Below, in pieces: positions 1 through 9,344 of a stretch of 64,000 nt of DNA. The notes under the pieces were generated by a model that saw nothing but the letters and a program-made list of their open reading frames with translations, had not been told where the DNA came from and did not search any database. The translations under genes and the position numbers were made by a program. Position 1 is the first letter of the stretch; each line of letters begins with the position of its first letter. The DNA is from Pelagibacteraceae bacterium (lineage in GTDB: Bacteria; Pseudomonadota; Alphaproteobacteria; HIMB59): the NCBI GenBank assembly GCA_019651435.1, contig BOYI01000003.1, forward strand, positions 112,054-176,053, in the 5' to 3' direction.

Positions 1-530
1 GACCTTTGATTACTAAAGAACATAAAGAAAAAGTTTTAAGTTATATTGAAAAAGGAGTATCAGAGGGGGCCACTCTCGAAATGGATGGAAGAAATATAAA
101 TCTTCAAGGATTTGAAAACGGAAACTTTGTTGGCCCAACAATTTTTAATAATGTTTCAACTGATATGACAATATATCAAGAAGAAATTTTTGGTCCTGTA
201 TTATCGGTCGTTAATTTAGATCATTTTGATGATGCTATGAATATCATCAATACTCATGAATTTGGAAATGGTACTTCAATTTATACCTCCAATGGAACCT
301 TAGCTCGAAATTTTATGAAAAATGTTCAAATTGGTATGGTTGGGATTAATGTCCCTATTCCTGTACCTATGGCCTTTTATAGCTTCGGTGGTTGGAAGGG
401 GTCAATCTTTGGAGGTCATGGGATGCATGGCGAAGAAGGAATTAACTTTTATACTAAAAGAAAGACAATTACCTCTAGATGGCCTGAAGATGTTGCAGGG
501 GCTTCCCTGAACATGCCAACAATGAAATAA
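1..530 (+). CDS. mmsA: Methylmalonate-semialdehyde dehydrogenase (CoA-acylating), C-terminal part
   Basis: The gene enters from the left edge in frame 3, and the first complete residues read P-L-I-T-K-E-H, a signature of this family. About 176 residues of the C-terminal catalytic and oligomerisation region remain. The EEIFGPV motif typical of aldehyde dehydrogenases and the GWKGSIFGG...HG...FYTKRKTIT tail typical of the MmsA/IolA branch are visible. The enzyme converts methylmalonate or malonate semialdehyde to propionyl- or acetyl-CoA with NAD+ in valine and inositol catabolism. The catalytic cysteine lies upstream of the window. The first possible start, at 6, is internal to the gene and not the real start. 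Confidence 0.93.
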   Translation, partial: PLITKEHKEKVLSYIEKGVSEGATLEMDGRNINLQGFENGNFVGPTIFNNVSTDMTIYQEEIFGPVLSVVNLDHFDDAMNIINTHEFGNGTSIYTSNGTLARNFMKNVQIGMVGINVPIPVPMAFYSFGGWKGSIFGGHGMHGEEGINFYTKRKTITSRWPEDVAGASLNMPTMK

Positions 531-559
531 TTTAATTACCTAAAATTTAAATTAGCTTA

Positions 560-1000
560 TTACCAGCTACCTGTATTTTCCATACTTGACCAAGGTTCTT
601 GTGGTTCTAGTTTATCACCTTTTTGAAGTAACTCGATTGATATGCCATCGGGGGAATTAATAAAAGCCATATAACCATCTCGTGGAGGGCGGTTGATAAC
701 TACGCCATTATCTTGTAATTTTTGGCAAGTCTCATAAATGTTATCTACTTTAAAGGCTAAGTGCCCAAAGTTTCTGCCACCTGTATACTCTTCCTTATCC
801 CAATTATAAGTTAGCTCTATTAGAGGTTTTTTACTCTCTTCAGCAAGATTTTTATCCTCTGGGGCGCATAAAAAGATAAGTGTAAAACGACCTTTTTCAT
901 TATCTTTTCTAGAAAATTCAATTAATCCAAGTTTATTACAATAAAAATCTAATGACTCATCTAAATCACTTATTCTAACCATAGTGTGTAAAAATTCCAT
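560..1000 (-). CDS. gloA: Glyoxalase I-like VOC metalloenzyme (lactoylglutathione lyase)
   Basis: This is a 146-residue single-domain vicinal-oxygen-chelate protein. Four candidate metal ligands are visible in the expected order: His in FLHTMVRI near the N-terminus, Glu in LIELTYNW, His in FGHLAFKVD and Glu in ISIELLQKG. The NFGHLAF and [11 protein letters not shown] stretches match lactoylglutathione lyases, which detoxify methylglyoxal with glutathione. Length and ligands fit a standard proteobacterial GloA. Related VOC isomerases cannot be excluded, but the motif set favours GloA. It is transcribed towards mmsA from a short gap at 1001-1077. Confidence 0.85.
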   Translation of the reverse strand: MEFLHTMVRISDLDESLDFYCNKLGLIEFSRKDNEKGRFTLIFLCAPEDKNLAEESKKPLIELTYNWDKEEYTGGRNFGHLAFKVDNIYETCQKLQDNGVVINRPPRDGYMAFINSPDGISIELLQKGDKLEPQEPWSSMENTGSW

Positions 1001-1077
1001 AAACTCTAATTATCAAAAATTTAATTGAAAGTCTAATTGAACTATTATTAATAAAAAATTAATTATAAATTAATTTC

Positions 1078-1584
1078 ATGACTGATAATTCCAAAATGAA
1101 TAAGGATGAGCAGTTTCTTTTAAAGATAGTTCAACCTTCTTTATTAGGATTTATGGATGGCTCTATTTCAACATTAGCTCCTGTTTTTGGTTTTGCCGTT
1201 TCTGGAGATGCAAAGACTGCATTTATGGCAGGAACTCTAGTATCTGTTGGGGCTGGGATAAGCATGGGGCAAGCAGAAGCAATTAGTGATGACGGCAAAT
1301 TAACGGGACGAGGTTCTCCGGTAATTAGAGGAATAATTACTGGAGTCGCAACATTCATCGGTGGCATGTTGCACACTTTGCCTTTTTTGATTGATGATAT
1401 AAATTTAGCAAAGGATTTAGCTATTATAATCACTATTTTTGAACTGGCTTTAATAGCTATCATCAAGTGGAAGTATATGAAAAGCAAATTACTTACCAGT
1501 TTCTGGCAAGTTTACCTTGGTGGAGGTCTGGTAATTTTTGCAGGAATATTTTTAGAAAGAATTATTTCAAGATTCTTAGGTTAA
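1078..1584 (+). CDS. VIT/CCC1-like integral membrane protein
   Basis: The protein has 168 residues and about five hydrophobic segments. The N-terminal stretch LLGFMDGSISTLAPVFGFA followed by AGTLVSVGAGISMGQAEAIS resembles the VIT1/CCC1 family, which moves Fe2+ or Mn2+ across membranes. That family has a similar 'GxxDGxxS' first helix and small-residue-rich second helix. It is shorter than typical VIT1 proteins (about 230 residues) and I see no separate metal-binding domain. The transported substrate is therefore inference. Its stop codon interleaves with that of the convergent EamA gene in the four bases TTAA at 1581-1584. Confidence 0.6.
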   Translation: MTDNSKMNKDEQFLLKIVQPSLLGFMDGSISTLAPVFGFAVSGDAKTAFMAGTLVSVGAGISMGQAEAISDDGKLTGRGSPVIRGIITGVATFIGGMLHTLPFLIDDINLAKDLAIIITIFELALIAIIKWKYMKSKLLTSFWQVYLGGGLVIFAGIFLERIISRFLG

Positions 1585-2453
1585 AATTGCTTATTTGTTC
1601 CAAGAACAATCTGTTTTTTTAAAACTCTTTCTCGATAGAAAATATATGAGACACTCAAAATTATAATCAATCCTCCTATAAAAACATTTAAAGTAATAAA
1701 TTCTTGAAAAAAGATATACCCAATGAAAAAAGACCAAATCACTGATGAAAAATCTAGTGGTGCTAATAGTGAGGCATCTGCTAATTGAAAAGATTTTGTC
1801 AGACAAATTTGTGCAATAAAACCTAAAAAACCTGAGGCAACCATAAATAAAAGATCATAATTTTGAGGCCATATCCAAGTATCATTATAAAAAAATAAAC
1901 TGATACATGTACATAAGGCGGTAAATACCCAAACTGATAAAATATTATTATTTGTCAGTAAAATTTTTTTTAGAAAAATAACAGCAATAGATAGAAAAAA
2001 ACTAGCTATCAATGGTAAAAATGAATAATTAGAAAATAATGCTGCACCAGGATTAAGAATTATCACTACTCCTATAAAACCTACAATTACAGCTAGTATT
2101 CTTCGGTATCCTATTTTTTCTCCCAAAAAGAAAACTGACAGAATTGAAATAAAAAAAACTGAGGAAAAGCTTATTGTTTGCATTTCAACAAGGGGTACAT
2201 AACGTATAGAGATAAAAAATAAACTCATTGCCGAGATACCAATAATCGCTCTTCCAAAATGCAAAGGATAATTATTAATTGATGCTATTTTTAGATTAAG
2301 AAAATAAATTACAAAAAAAAGAGGAATTAAGGCAAAGAAATTTCTAAAAAAAACAACTTGAAATAATGGAATATGATCACCTGTTGCTTTAATGCAGACA
2401 CTCATTAAAACAAAGAATAAAACGGATAAGGATTTATAGATAAATGCTGACAT
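1581..2453 (-). CDS. EamA/DMT-family permease
   Basis: The protein has 290 residues and about ten hydrophobic segments in two halves. The first half begins VLFFVLMSVCIKATGDHIP and contains FFRNFFALIPLFF; the second contains SFQLADASLLAPLDFSSVIWSFFIGYIFFQE. This is the classic two-EamA-domain layout of drug/metabolite transporters such as RhtA-like or S-adenosylmethionine carriers. The substrate cannot be read from sequence. It shares a 28-bp divergent promoter gap with the amidotransferase gene at 2482. Convergent with the VIT-like gene, it leaves no room for a terminator. Confidence 0.85.
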   Translation of the reverse strand: MSAFIYKSLSVLFFVLMSVCIKATGDHIPLFQVVFFRNFFALIPLFFVIYFLNLKIASINNYPLHFGRAIIGISAMSLFFISIRYVPLVEMQTISFSSVFFISILSVFFLGEKIGYRRILAVIVGFIGVVIILNPGAALFSNYSFLPLIASFFLSIAVIFLKKILLTNNNILSVWVFTALCTCISLFFYNDTWIWPQNYDLLFMVASGFLGFIAQICLTKSFQLADASLLAPLDFSSVIWSFFIGYIFFQEFITLNVFIGGLIIILSVSYIFYRERVLKKQIVLGTNKQF

Positions 2454-2481
2454 TTAAACAAACTAACTATATTAAATATGC

Positions 2482-3267
2482 ATGAATTTACTAATAGTTA
2501 ATGGTTATGATAAAAATGGTTGGGCAAAATTAGCTAAATACAAATTACAACCCATTTGTGAATTTTACAGAGACCAATTAAAATTTATTAATCCCAAAAT
2601 TAAAACTAATTTTATCTATCCGTCTATGGATTTAAAAAAAGTTTATGACGATAGCTTTTTTCTCTCTTTTGATGGAATAGTTTGGACGGGCTCCAGTTTA
2701 AATATTTATGACAATACCAAAGAAATTAAAAACCAAATTTCTCTCATGAAAAAATTATCACAATTACCAGTTAAAATGTTTGGTAGCTGTTGGGGAATGC
2801 AACTTTACAGCGTTTGTAATGGCGGGATGGTTTCTAAAAATATTAAAGGGCGCGAAATTGGGATTGCTTATAACATTACACTCAATAATGATGGGGTTAA
2901 ACATCCTCTTTATCACAAAAAACCAAAAATTTTTGATGCTTTTGCCTCTCATCTTGATCACATAACCACTCTTCCAAAAAAATCTAAAGTTTTATCAGAT
3001 AACCATTATTCAATTCAGGCACTTTCTTCATCTAGATTTTGGGGCACACAATACCATCCAGAATTTAATTTTAAATATACAGGACAAATAATGAATGCTA
3101 GGAAGAAAATACTTTTAAATGAAAAACTTTTTTCAAAAAATCAAATTGAACAGTTGATTAAAGATTTTAAAAAACCAAAACCAAATAGCTATAGTAAATC
3201 ATTATATAATTTTAAATTAAGAACTTTAGAATTAGCTAATTGGATGAAATGGTTAAAAACAAATTAA
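2482..3267 (+). CDS. Class I glutamine amidotransferase-like protein
   Basis: The protein has 261 residues. The catalytic triad of class I amidotransferases is visible: nucleophile Cys103 in FGSCWGMQ, and His192/Glu194 in QYHPEF. The oxyanion region is WTGSS near residues 69-72. It stands alone, with no synthetase partner nearby, and so resembles GuaA-like amidotransferase domains annotated as 'GMP synthase-like' or gamma-glutamyl hydrolases acting on small conjugates. The acceptor is unknown. After residue 205 the chain is Lys-rich and helical. It overlaps the LOG-family gene only by the shared stop tetranucleotide TTAA at 3264-3267. Confidence 0.82.
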   Translation: MNLLIVNGYDKNGWAKLAKYKLQPICEFYRDQLKFINPKIKTNFIYPSMDLKKVYDDSFFLSFDGIVWTGSSLNIYDNTKEIKNQISLMKKLSQLPVKMFGSCWGMQLYSVCNGGMVSKNIKGREIGIAYNITLNNDGVKHPLYHKKPKIFDAFASHLDHITTLPKKSKVLSDNHYSIQALSSSRFWGTQYHPEFNFKYTGQIMNARKKILLNEKLFSKNQIEQLIKDFKKPKPNSYSKSLYNFKLRTLELANWMKWLKTN

Positions 3268-3815
3268 TAGATTTTTTTTAATTCTGATAAATTTTTACAA
3301 ACTTTTAAGTAGCTACTAAAACTCTTATAAGCAAAACCTTGAGCTATAGTTTTTTGATATTGTTTAATTAAATCTGACCAATAATTTTTATGATTAAAAA
3401 TAATAAATTTTTTATTCTTTATTACACCTAATTGCAAAGCGCTCAAAACCAATCCAATTTCTTCTATAGTCCCTCCCCCTCCTGGAAGAGCTATGAAACT
3501 ATCTGATATTGAAAGAAATTTTTTTTTTCTTTGCTCCATTGTTTTCGTTATATGTAAATCATCTATTTGACGATGTATTGCTTCACGACTTTCTAAAAAA
3601 TTAGGAATAATTCCAGTAACATGAGCTTTATTTTTTAATGCTGTATTTGCTACTACTCCCATTAATCCATTTTCGCCACCACCGTAAACGATATCATATT
3701 TTTTTCTTGCTAAATATTGAGTTACCTTCACTGCAATATTTTTATATTCTTTATTAGAACCAAACATCGATCCACAGAAGATGGCAACTTTATGATTAGA
3801 ATTTTTTATTTTCAT
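3264..3815 (-). CDS. LOG-family (TIGR00730-type) nucleoside-5'-monophosphate phosphoribohydrolase
   Basis: The protein has 183 residues with a Rossmann-like fold. The N-terminal FCGSMFGSN motif, GGGENGLMG, the Met/Arg/Lys segment MEQRKKKF and the defining PGGGGTIEEI motif (PGGxGTxxE) are all present. Members hydrolyse cytokinin or nucleoside monophosphates to the base and ribose-5-phosphate; in bacteria the role is probably nucleotide salvage or damage control. It is divergent from chorismate mutase across 32 bp. Length and motifs are normal for the family. Confidence 0.88.
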   Translation of the reverse strand: MKIKNSNHKVAIFCGSMFGSNKEYKNIAVKVTQYLARKKYDIVYGGGENGLMGVVANTALKNKAHVTGIIPNFLESREAIHRQIDDLHITKTMEQRKKKFLSISDSFIALPGGGGTIEEIGLVLSALQLGVIKNKKFIIFNHKNYWSDLIKQYQKTIAQGFAYKSFSSYLKVCKNLSELKKIY

Positions 3816-3847
3816 TTATTATTGACTGCTATATTAATGGTAAAACT

Positions 3848-4144
3848 ATGAAAAAAAATAACAATATTGCTGAACTCAAAAAAGTTAGATTAAAGATTGA
3901 TGACATTGATAGTAAAATTATAAAACTAATTGCCGATAGATTTAAAGAAATTCACAAAGTAACCAAGCTAAAGGATGATCAAGACCAAATCATTGACCAT
4001 GAGAGAATTACTCATATTTTAAAGACTGTACAAGCTAAAGCGAAAAAAAATAAAATCGATCCTGATATTACTACTCGCATTTGGCAGATATTTATTCAAG
4101 AAGCAATTAAATTAGAGTATTCAAAGATTAAAAAAACTAGATAA
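3848..4144 (+). CDS. AroQ-type chorismate mutase
   Basis: This is a 98-residue all-helical protein. The conserved pattern of the first AroQ helix is visible: Leu-Lys-Lys-Val-Arg, then KIDDIDSKIIKLIADRF, followed by K..K.D and later RIWQIFIQEAIKLE. It converts chorismate to prephenate for phenylalanine and tyrosine. It is a stand-alone mutase with no prephenate dehydratase domain. The gene overlaps the end of the convergent antiporter gene by 8 bp. Confidence 0.85.
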   Translation: MKKNNNIAELKKVRLKIDDIDSKIIKLIADRFKEIHKVTKLKDDQDQIIDHERITHILKTVQAKAKKNKIDPDITTRIWQIFIQEAIKLEYSKIKKTR

Positions 4145-5819
4145 CAGCTATTACTAACATAATAAATAATATTGTTATCATCAGTAAACCTGCAAAACCA
4201 GGTGTGGTAACTTTAATATAAGATGAATTAGCAAACTTCTTTGATCTTCCTAAAATCAGATCGAATAATATAGATAATAAATCATAAAATTTGATGATAA
4301 TTTTTTGCAAATTTTTGAATAAAGGTTTTCCAATCCCAGGTAGCATCTTTCGATAGATCCAGTCAGAATTAAGAACAGTAGATTTAATTTCAGATGGATA
4401 TAACTTAAATTTAACTAAAAATAAAAATGCTAAAATAGCAAACACTAAAAGTTGCAATTGGCTTATTACATGATCAATAGTATACGGTTGATAATCTACT
4501 GAATAAGGCAATATGGAATATAGATATTTTGGATAAACGCCTATACCAATACACAAAAATGCAGCCACTCCCATTGCTATTAACATATTTAAAGGTGCCT
4601 CTTTTACCTTTGTTTTTCTTTCATGAGCAAAAAAAGCAAAGTAAGGAATTTTTATTCCTGAATGTTCAAGAACGCCAGCAGAAGCAAAAAATAAGACAAA
4701 ATAAATTAGGATTAAACCTTGACCGCCTAAAGAAGACATAATTAAAGACTTGGCTACGAAGCCACTAAATAAAGGGAAAGCAGAAATGGACATCGCTCCA
4801 ATGATGCAAAAAATAGTTGTAAGTGGCATATATTTATAAAGACCTCCCAGTTCTGAGGCTTTTGTTGTTCCTACTCGATGAAGCACTGCACCCATGCTCA
4901 TAAACAATAAAGCCTTATATATAATATGAACAAACGCATGAGCCACCGTGCCATTTAAAGATAATTCTGTACCAATACCAATCCCAACAACCATAAAACC
5001 TAATTGATTGTTAAGACTAAATGAAAGAACTCTTCTTAAATCATTTTCAATTACAGCAAAGAATACAGGAAAAGCCGTCATGATTGCCCCTATCCAAATT
5101 AAAGTTTCGGTACCTGGAAACGTCCTAGCTAATGCATAAATAGCTAACTTTGTTGTAAATGCTGATAAGGCCACTGTGCCTGTCGGAGATGACTCGGGAT
5201 ATGAGTCTTGAAGCCAGCCATTTAAAAATGGAAATGCTGCTTTTATGCCAAAAGCTAAAAAAATAAATACTCCAAAATTGCTAGATAAGTCTAATTTAAT
5301 TAATTCATGGTTGCCCGTTTGATAAACCATCATACTAGCACCTATTAATAACAATACTCCCGAGCAAACTTGGATAATTAAATATCTCATGGCAGAATTT
5401 CTTGCAGAAATTGTATTACCGGCAAGGACGATGAAAACAGAGGTTAATGCGGTAGCTTCCCACCAGATAAATAAACTAAAAAAATCTCCTGCATGAAGAG
5501 CCCCTATAGCCGAACCTGCATAAGCAAGAGTGGCCATATTTTCCATTAAATTTTTATTATGCCATCCGTAGATAATTACTAGCAGAGAAGCTAAATGAAA
5601 AATAATAGCAAACGGTAAAGTTAAATTATCAGAATGATACAGAGTTAAATTGAACCCTAATATCTCCCAAGTCAGAAATGTTCCAAAACCATTTAAAAGT
5701 GATAGTGATGACAAGAATACTGATAAGAGCATCGCAGGTTGTCTGAAATAACTTGGGATTACAGGCAATAATATGGAAGCGATGATCATCCATAAGCCAG
5801 GAATCATACTACTTATCAT
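4137..5819 (-). CDS. Mrp-type cation/proton antiporter, extended MrpD-like subunit
   Basis: The protein has 560 residues, the last gene of the Mrp operon, with about 14 or more hydrophobic segments. The proton-channel module shared with NuoL/M/N is recognisable: WWEATALTSVFIVLAGN, then FGIKAAFPFLNGWLQDSY.ESSPTGTVALSAFTTKLA carrying the Lys expected in the discontinuous helix, and HAFVHIIYKALLFMSMGAVLHRVG. It is longer than a usual MrpD (about 490 residues), with a C-terminal extension of extra helices and a charged loop. This is the third antiporter-like subunit in the operon. Its exact counterpart in the canonical MrpA-G set is uncertain. Its start overlaps the 77-residue gene. Confidence 0.82.
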   Translation of the reverse strand: MISSMIPGLWMIIASILLPVIPSYFRQPAMLLSVFLSSLSLLNGFGTFLTWEILGFNLTLYHSDNLTLPFAIIFHLASLLVIIYGWHNKNLMENMATLAYAGSAIGALHAGDFFSLFIWWEATALTSVFIVLAGNTISARNSAMRYLIIQVCSGVLLLIGASMMVYQTGNHELIKLDLSSNFGVFIFLAFGIKAAFPFLNGWLQDSYPESSPTGTVALSAFTTKLAIYALARTFPGTETLIWIGAIMTAFPVFFAVIENDLRRVLSFSLNNQLGFMVVGIGIGTELSLNGTVAHAFVHIIYKALLFMSMGAVLHRVGTTKASELGGLYKYMPLTTIFCIIGAMSISAFPLFSGFVAKSLIMSSLGGQGLILIYFVLFFASAGVLEHSGIKIPYFAFFAHERKTKVKEAPLNMLIAMGVAAFLCIGIGVYPKYLYSILPYSVDYQPYTIDHVISQLQLLVFAILAFLFLVKFKLYPSEIKSTVLNSDWIYRKMLPGIGKPLFKNLQKIIIKFYDLLSILFDLILGRSKKFANSSYIKVTTPGFAGLLMITILFIMLVIAVI

Positions 5820-6042
5820 AGTAATCTTCCTTTCTCATAAGAATTTTTCTTAAATGCTTGCCAACAATGACAATGAAAACAAAACAAATAAAACCAAACA
5901 TAGCCGGAAAACCAATTATTTCCTCTAGATGAAAATAGGCATGGCGATGTATGGTAAAATCAATTATTAAAAGCAATCCTGCAACAGCAATTATAAATTG
6001 AGTAAAGTATTTAGCATAAGTCTTCAAATTATTATTTTTCAT
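5809..6042 (-). CDS. Small two-helix membrane protein in the Mrp operon
   Basis: The protein has 77 residues and two hydrophobic segments (TQFIIAVAGLLLIIDFTI and FPAMFGFICFVFIVIVG), with a His-rich connector containing H-R-H-A-Y-F-H and a basic C-terminus. I do not recognise a named family. It is translationally coupled on both sides: its start abuts the 482-residue subunit and its end overlaps the next start by 11 bp. This makes an accessory role in the antiporter complex likely by inference. Confidence 0.7.
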   Translation of the reverse strand: MKNNNLKTYAKYFTQFIIAVAGLLLIIDFTIHRHAYFHLEEIIGFPAMFGFICFVFIVIVGKHLRKILMRKEDYYDK

Positions 6043-7490
6043 TAAGCAACCACACCATTAATAATATTTAAAAAGTAATTCGAAAAAAAGAATAAGAATA
6101 AACATCCCACACCTGTAATTACGGGTGGCCATATAGTCAATGGCGCTTTGGTAATATTGATATTTTTTATATTTTTTTTATTAAACGCAATAAATACTGG
6201 TTGTAGTAAATAATAAATATTTAATAAAGAGGAAATACCTAACAAGATAGCCACAAATAAAAAATCAGCTTCAAGTGAACCTATAACTAAAAACAACTTA
6301 CTCCATGATCCTATCAAAGGCGGAACGCCAATTATTGACAATGCCCCTAAAGTATAAGCAAAAAATATCATTGGAGTTTTAAATCCTAACCCTCCTAATT
6401 CACTAATCTTTTTTACATGTGCAGTGACATAAATAGCCCCAGCACAAAAAAACAAAGTTATTTTGCCTAGGGCGTGCGTAATAATGTGAAAAGAAGCCCC
6501 TTTAAGAGCAAAAGTAGTAGCCAAAGCTGCTCCTAAAATTATGTAAGATAACTGACTAATCGTTGAATAAGCTAGTCTTGCTTTTAAGTCATCCTTAGAA
6601 ATAGCGATAATACTTGCTGTCAAAATTGTAAAAGAGGATAACCATACAAGCCAGTTTGATGCCTTGCTTTGAAGTAGGTAATCAGGACCAATGATATAAA
6701 CAACCACCATTAAAAAACTAAAAACACCCGCTTTGACAACAGCTACAGCATGAAGAAGCGCTGAGACAGGAGTTGGCGCAACCATCGCTGCTGGTAGCCA
6801 TCTATGAATAGGCATAATAGCCGCTTTTCCAATTCCAAAGACTAACATGGCTACTAAAAATATGAGGTATTCTGTTGGAAACTTCCCTTCTAAAATTCCC
6901 CCAGGTGTAAAATTTAAACTTCCTGTTTCAAGCCATACCCAGAAAATAGCTGGTAAGAACAGAACTAAAGAGGTTCCCACCAAGATAGATAAATATACTC
7001 TACCTGCTGCTTGAGACTCGGCATCTTGTTTATGCCCGACTAAAGGGAACGTTGAAAAAGTTAAAATTTCATAAAAAATAAACAGCATAAGTAAATTTCC
7101 AGACCATGCAATAGCCAGAGCTGCATGAATAGCTATGGAGTAAAAAATTACAAACCTTGTTTGGTTTTTCTCTCCTGCTCCTCTCATATAGCCAACAGTA
7201 TAGATTGAAGCTAATATCCATAATGATGAAGCTACTAAACTAAAAATTGAACCTAATGGAGTAATATTAAAAAGAAAATCCACTCCATTAAATAAAGTAA
7301 ATAAATTTATTACATATTGTTCTTCAGCTTGAAGTCCATTGAATATTTTAAGACTAATTAGAAAAGTAATTACACCTCCAATAACACCAAATGAGTCACG
7401 GACATTTATGTTATTTTTAAAACAATAGGATCCAAAAGCTGCAAATAAAGGCGTGAGCAAACCTAAAATCAACAAACTTTCGTTAGTCAA
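6042..7490 (-). CDS. Mrp-type antiporter, NuoL/MrpA-N-like or second MrpD-like subunit
   Basis: The protein has 482 residues and about 14 transmembrane segments. Family signatures are FYEILTFSTFPLVGHK, IGKAAIMPIHRWLPAAMVAPTPVSALLHAVAVVKAG (ending in the functionally important Lys) and HIITHALGKITLFFCAGAIY. It probably fills the place of the N-terminal antiporter half of MrpA, because no 700-900-residue MrpA is present and the MrpA C-terminal domains are a separate gene at 9775-10338. It overlaps mnhD by 4 bp (ATGA-type coupling), so co-translation is expected. Confidence 0.85.
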   Translation of the reverse strand: MTNESLLILGLLTPLFAAFGSYCFKNNINVRDSFGVIGGVITFLISLKIFNGLQAEEQYVINLFTLFNGVDFLFNITPLGSIFSLVASSLWILASIYTVGYMRGAGEKNQTRFVIFYSIAIHAALAIAWSGNLLMLFIFYEILTFSTFPLVGHKQDAESQAAGRVYLSILVGTSLVLFLPAIFWVWLETGSLNFTPGGILEGKFPTEYLIFLVAMLVFGIGKAAIMPIHRWLPAAMVAPTPVSALLHAVAVVKAGVFSFLMVVVYIIGPDYLLQSKASNWLVWLSSFTILTASIIAISKDDLKARLAYSTISQLSYIILGAALATTFALKGASFHIITHALGKITLFFCAGAIYVTAHVKKISELGGLGFKTPMIFFAYTLGALSIIGVPPLIGSWSKLFLVIGSLEADFLFVAILLGISSLLNIYYLLQPVFIAFNKKNIKNINITKAPLTIWPPVITGVGCLFLFFFSNYFLNIINGVVA

Positions 7491-8980
7491 TTAGAACCTC
7501 CTAAGATTAAAGACTCTGAAGCAATAGATGAGAATTCAACTATCGTAGATGAAAAGATACCAAAATAAATAATTGATAATGCTATTATCCATATTGGTAT
7601 GTATATTGCCGGATCTTCAGAGGTCGCCTCGTAGCCTTTTGAGCTAAAAAATAATTTTTCAACAATTTTCCAAAAATAAATCACTGCTAATGCCGAACTT
7701 AAAGCCACAAGACCTATCGTTAAAAACATTTCATTGCTGTAAAGTGCCTGAAATATATAGAGTTTTGATATAAAGCCATTGGTTAAAGGTAGGCCGATTA
7801 GTGAAAGTCCACAAACTAATAAAGCATAGGAAGTAATTGGATACTTTTGCCCATAGCCCTCAATACTTTCTAAGGTGACTCGATCATTTAAAGAAATGGC
7901 TAAATAACCAACAGCCATAAAGAGGCCTCCTTTAATTAAAGCATGATTAAAAATATGAACAAAGCCTGCTAGGACCCCGCTATTATCATTTATACTAAAA
8001 GCAAGAGTTATATATCCAATTTGAGCAATTGAGGAATAGGCTAATAATTTTTTTATATCATTTTGATAAATAGCAATAATTGTTCCAACAAAAATAGCGA
8101 TCAAAGAGAGTGGAAGCAAAATGTAATCTAAAAAAATTTCTAAATAACCATTATAAATTGAAAAAACTTCATACAAAATTCTAACAAAGAAAATTAGAAT
8201 AGCTTTAGTAGCCAAAGCTGCAAAAAGAGTTGAAACCGCTGATGGTGCATAACTATACGCAGGTGGAAGCCATAAGTGAAGTGGGAATACTGCTGACTTA
8301 ACCATTAAACCAATAAGCATAAATGACATACCAGCAAAGATTGCTAACTGACCTTCTGAATATTGACTAAGTTGGATAATTAAATCATTCATATTAAGTG
8401 TGCCTGTCATGGCATAAGCAAATCCTACACCAATGACATAGAAAGTAGCTCCAATAGCACCAATCACCAAATAATTGAAGGCAGCAAGTAATGCCTTTCT
8501 ATTTGTTCCAGCTCCTAAGGAAATAAGAGAAATAGATGATAATGCTGATATTTCTAAAAAGACAAATAAATTAAAAATATCATTAGTTAAAATTATTCCA
8601 TTTAAGCTTCCAATTGCTAATAACCATAGAGAATATGCTTTACCCGAGTCTTCTGGATCTATTTCAGATAAAAAAATCTTCCTTGAATAGATTGTTGTCA
8701 CTAAGACAAAAGCAGAAAATAAAAGTTGCAAACCAATATTTACTCCATCTAATTTAAAAGAAATACCCCAAGGAGGAGGCCAATTACCAAATTCATAAAT
8801 AATCGTCCCAAAAGAAGAAAAGTTCTGAAAAAGTTCAACAGATAACGATAGATGAAAAACTAATGTTACGATTGTAATGAACCAAGCCAGTCTTGAAGAA
8901 GGAATAAAAGCGATAATAGCCGCAATTAATAAAGGTAAAACTACTACTAGAGCAGTTGCATCATCTAAAAAAATATTCAT
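7487..8980 (-). CDS. mnhD: Mrp antiporter subunit D
   Basis: The protein has 497 residues, normal length for MnhD/MrpD, and follows mnhC directly as in canonical Mrp operons. Proton-transporter motifs include LFVFLEISALSSISLISLG, MVKSAVFPLHLWLPPAYSYAPSAVSTLFAALATKA with the conserved Lys, and HIFNHALIKGGLFMAVG. It exchanges Na+ for H+ as part of the heteromeric membrane complex. It sits 1 bp from mnhC. Confidence 0.9.
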   Translation of the reverse strand: MNIFLDDATALVVVLPLLIAAIIAFIPSSRLAWFITIVTLVFHLSLSVELFQNFSSFGTIIYEFGNWPPPWGISFKLDGVNIGLQLLFSAFVLVTTIYSRKIFLSEIDPEDSGKAYSLWLLAIGSLNGIILTNDIFNLFVFLEISALSSISLISLGAGTNRKALLAAFNYLVIGAIGATFYVIGVGFAYAMTGTLNMNDLIIQLSQYSEGQLAIFAGMSFMLIGLMVKSAVFPLHLWLPPAYSYAPSAVSTLFAALATKAILIFFVRILYEVFSIYNGYLEIFLDYILLPLSLIAIFVGTIIAIYQNDIKKLLAYSSIAQIGYITLAFSINDNSGVLAGFVHIFNHALIKGGLFMAVGYLAISLNDRVTLESIEGYGQKYPITSYALLVCGLSLIGLPLTNGFISKLYIFQALYSNEMFLTIGLVALSSALAVIYFWKIVEKLFFSSKGYEATSEDPAIYIPIWIIALSIIYFGIFSSTIVEFSSIASESLILGGSN

Positions 8981-8981
8981 T

Positions 8982-9344
8982 TTAGCTGTTTTCCTTTAGC
9001 TCTTCTTTTTTAATTTCATTTTCTTCGACAGATCCATAATTTTTATAAATTTGAAGGACTATGGCTAACCCAAGTGCAGATGTAGCCACCCCAACGACAA
9101 TTGCGGTTAGGATAAGAACATGAGGGAGAGGATTAGAGTAAACATTATTTACGGAATTCAATATTGGGGCAGTGCCATCTATAATTTTTGCTAAAGAAAC
9201 AAAAAAAACAAATACTGATGTTTGAAAAATAGCCAATCCAACAATTTTTTTTATATAATTTTGGCTTGTAATGATTATAAAAAGCCCACTTACCATTAAA
9301 ATTACAAAAGCAAAGTGGTTCCAAAAATATAAAAAATCAGTCAT
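8982..9344 (-). CDS. mnhC: Mrp antiporter subunit C (NuoK-like)
   Basis: This is a NuoK-type protein of about 120 residues with three hydrophobic helices. The conserved middle and final segments are present (IFQTSVFVFFVSLAKI, and PLPHVLILTAIVVGVATSALGLAIVLQIYK). I chose the Met at 9344 (MTDFLYFW) rather than the upstream one at 9365. Its ATG overlaps the end of mnhB in the usual ATGA-like coupling, and the extra upstream residues lie inside mnhB. Confidence 0.9.
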   Translation of the reverse strand: MTDFLYFWNHFAFVILMVSGLFIIITSQNYIKKIVGLAIFQTSVFVFFVSLAKIIDGTAPILNSVNNVYSNPLPHVLILTAIVVGVATSALGLAIVLQIYKNYGSVEENEIKKEELKENS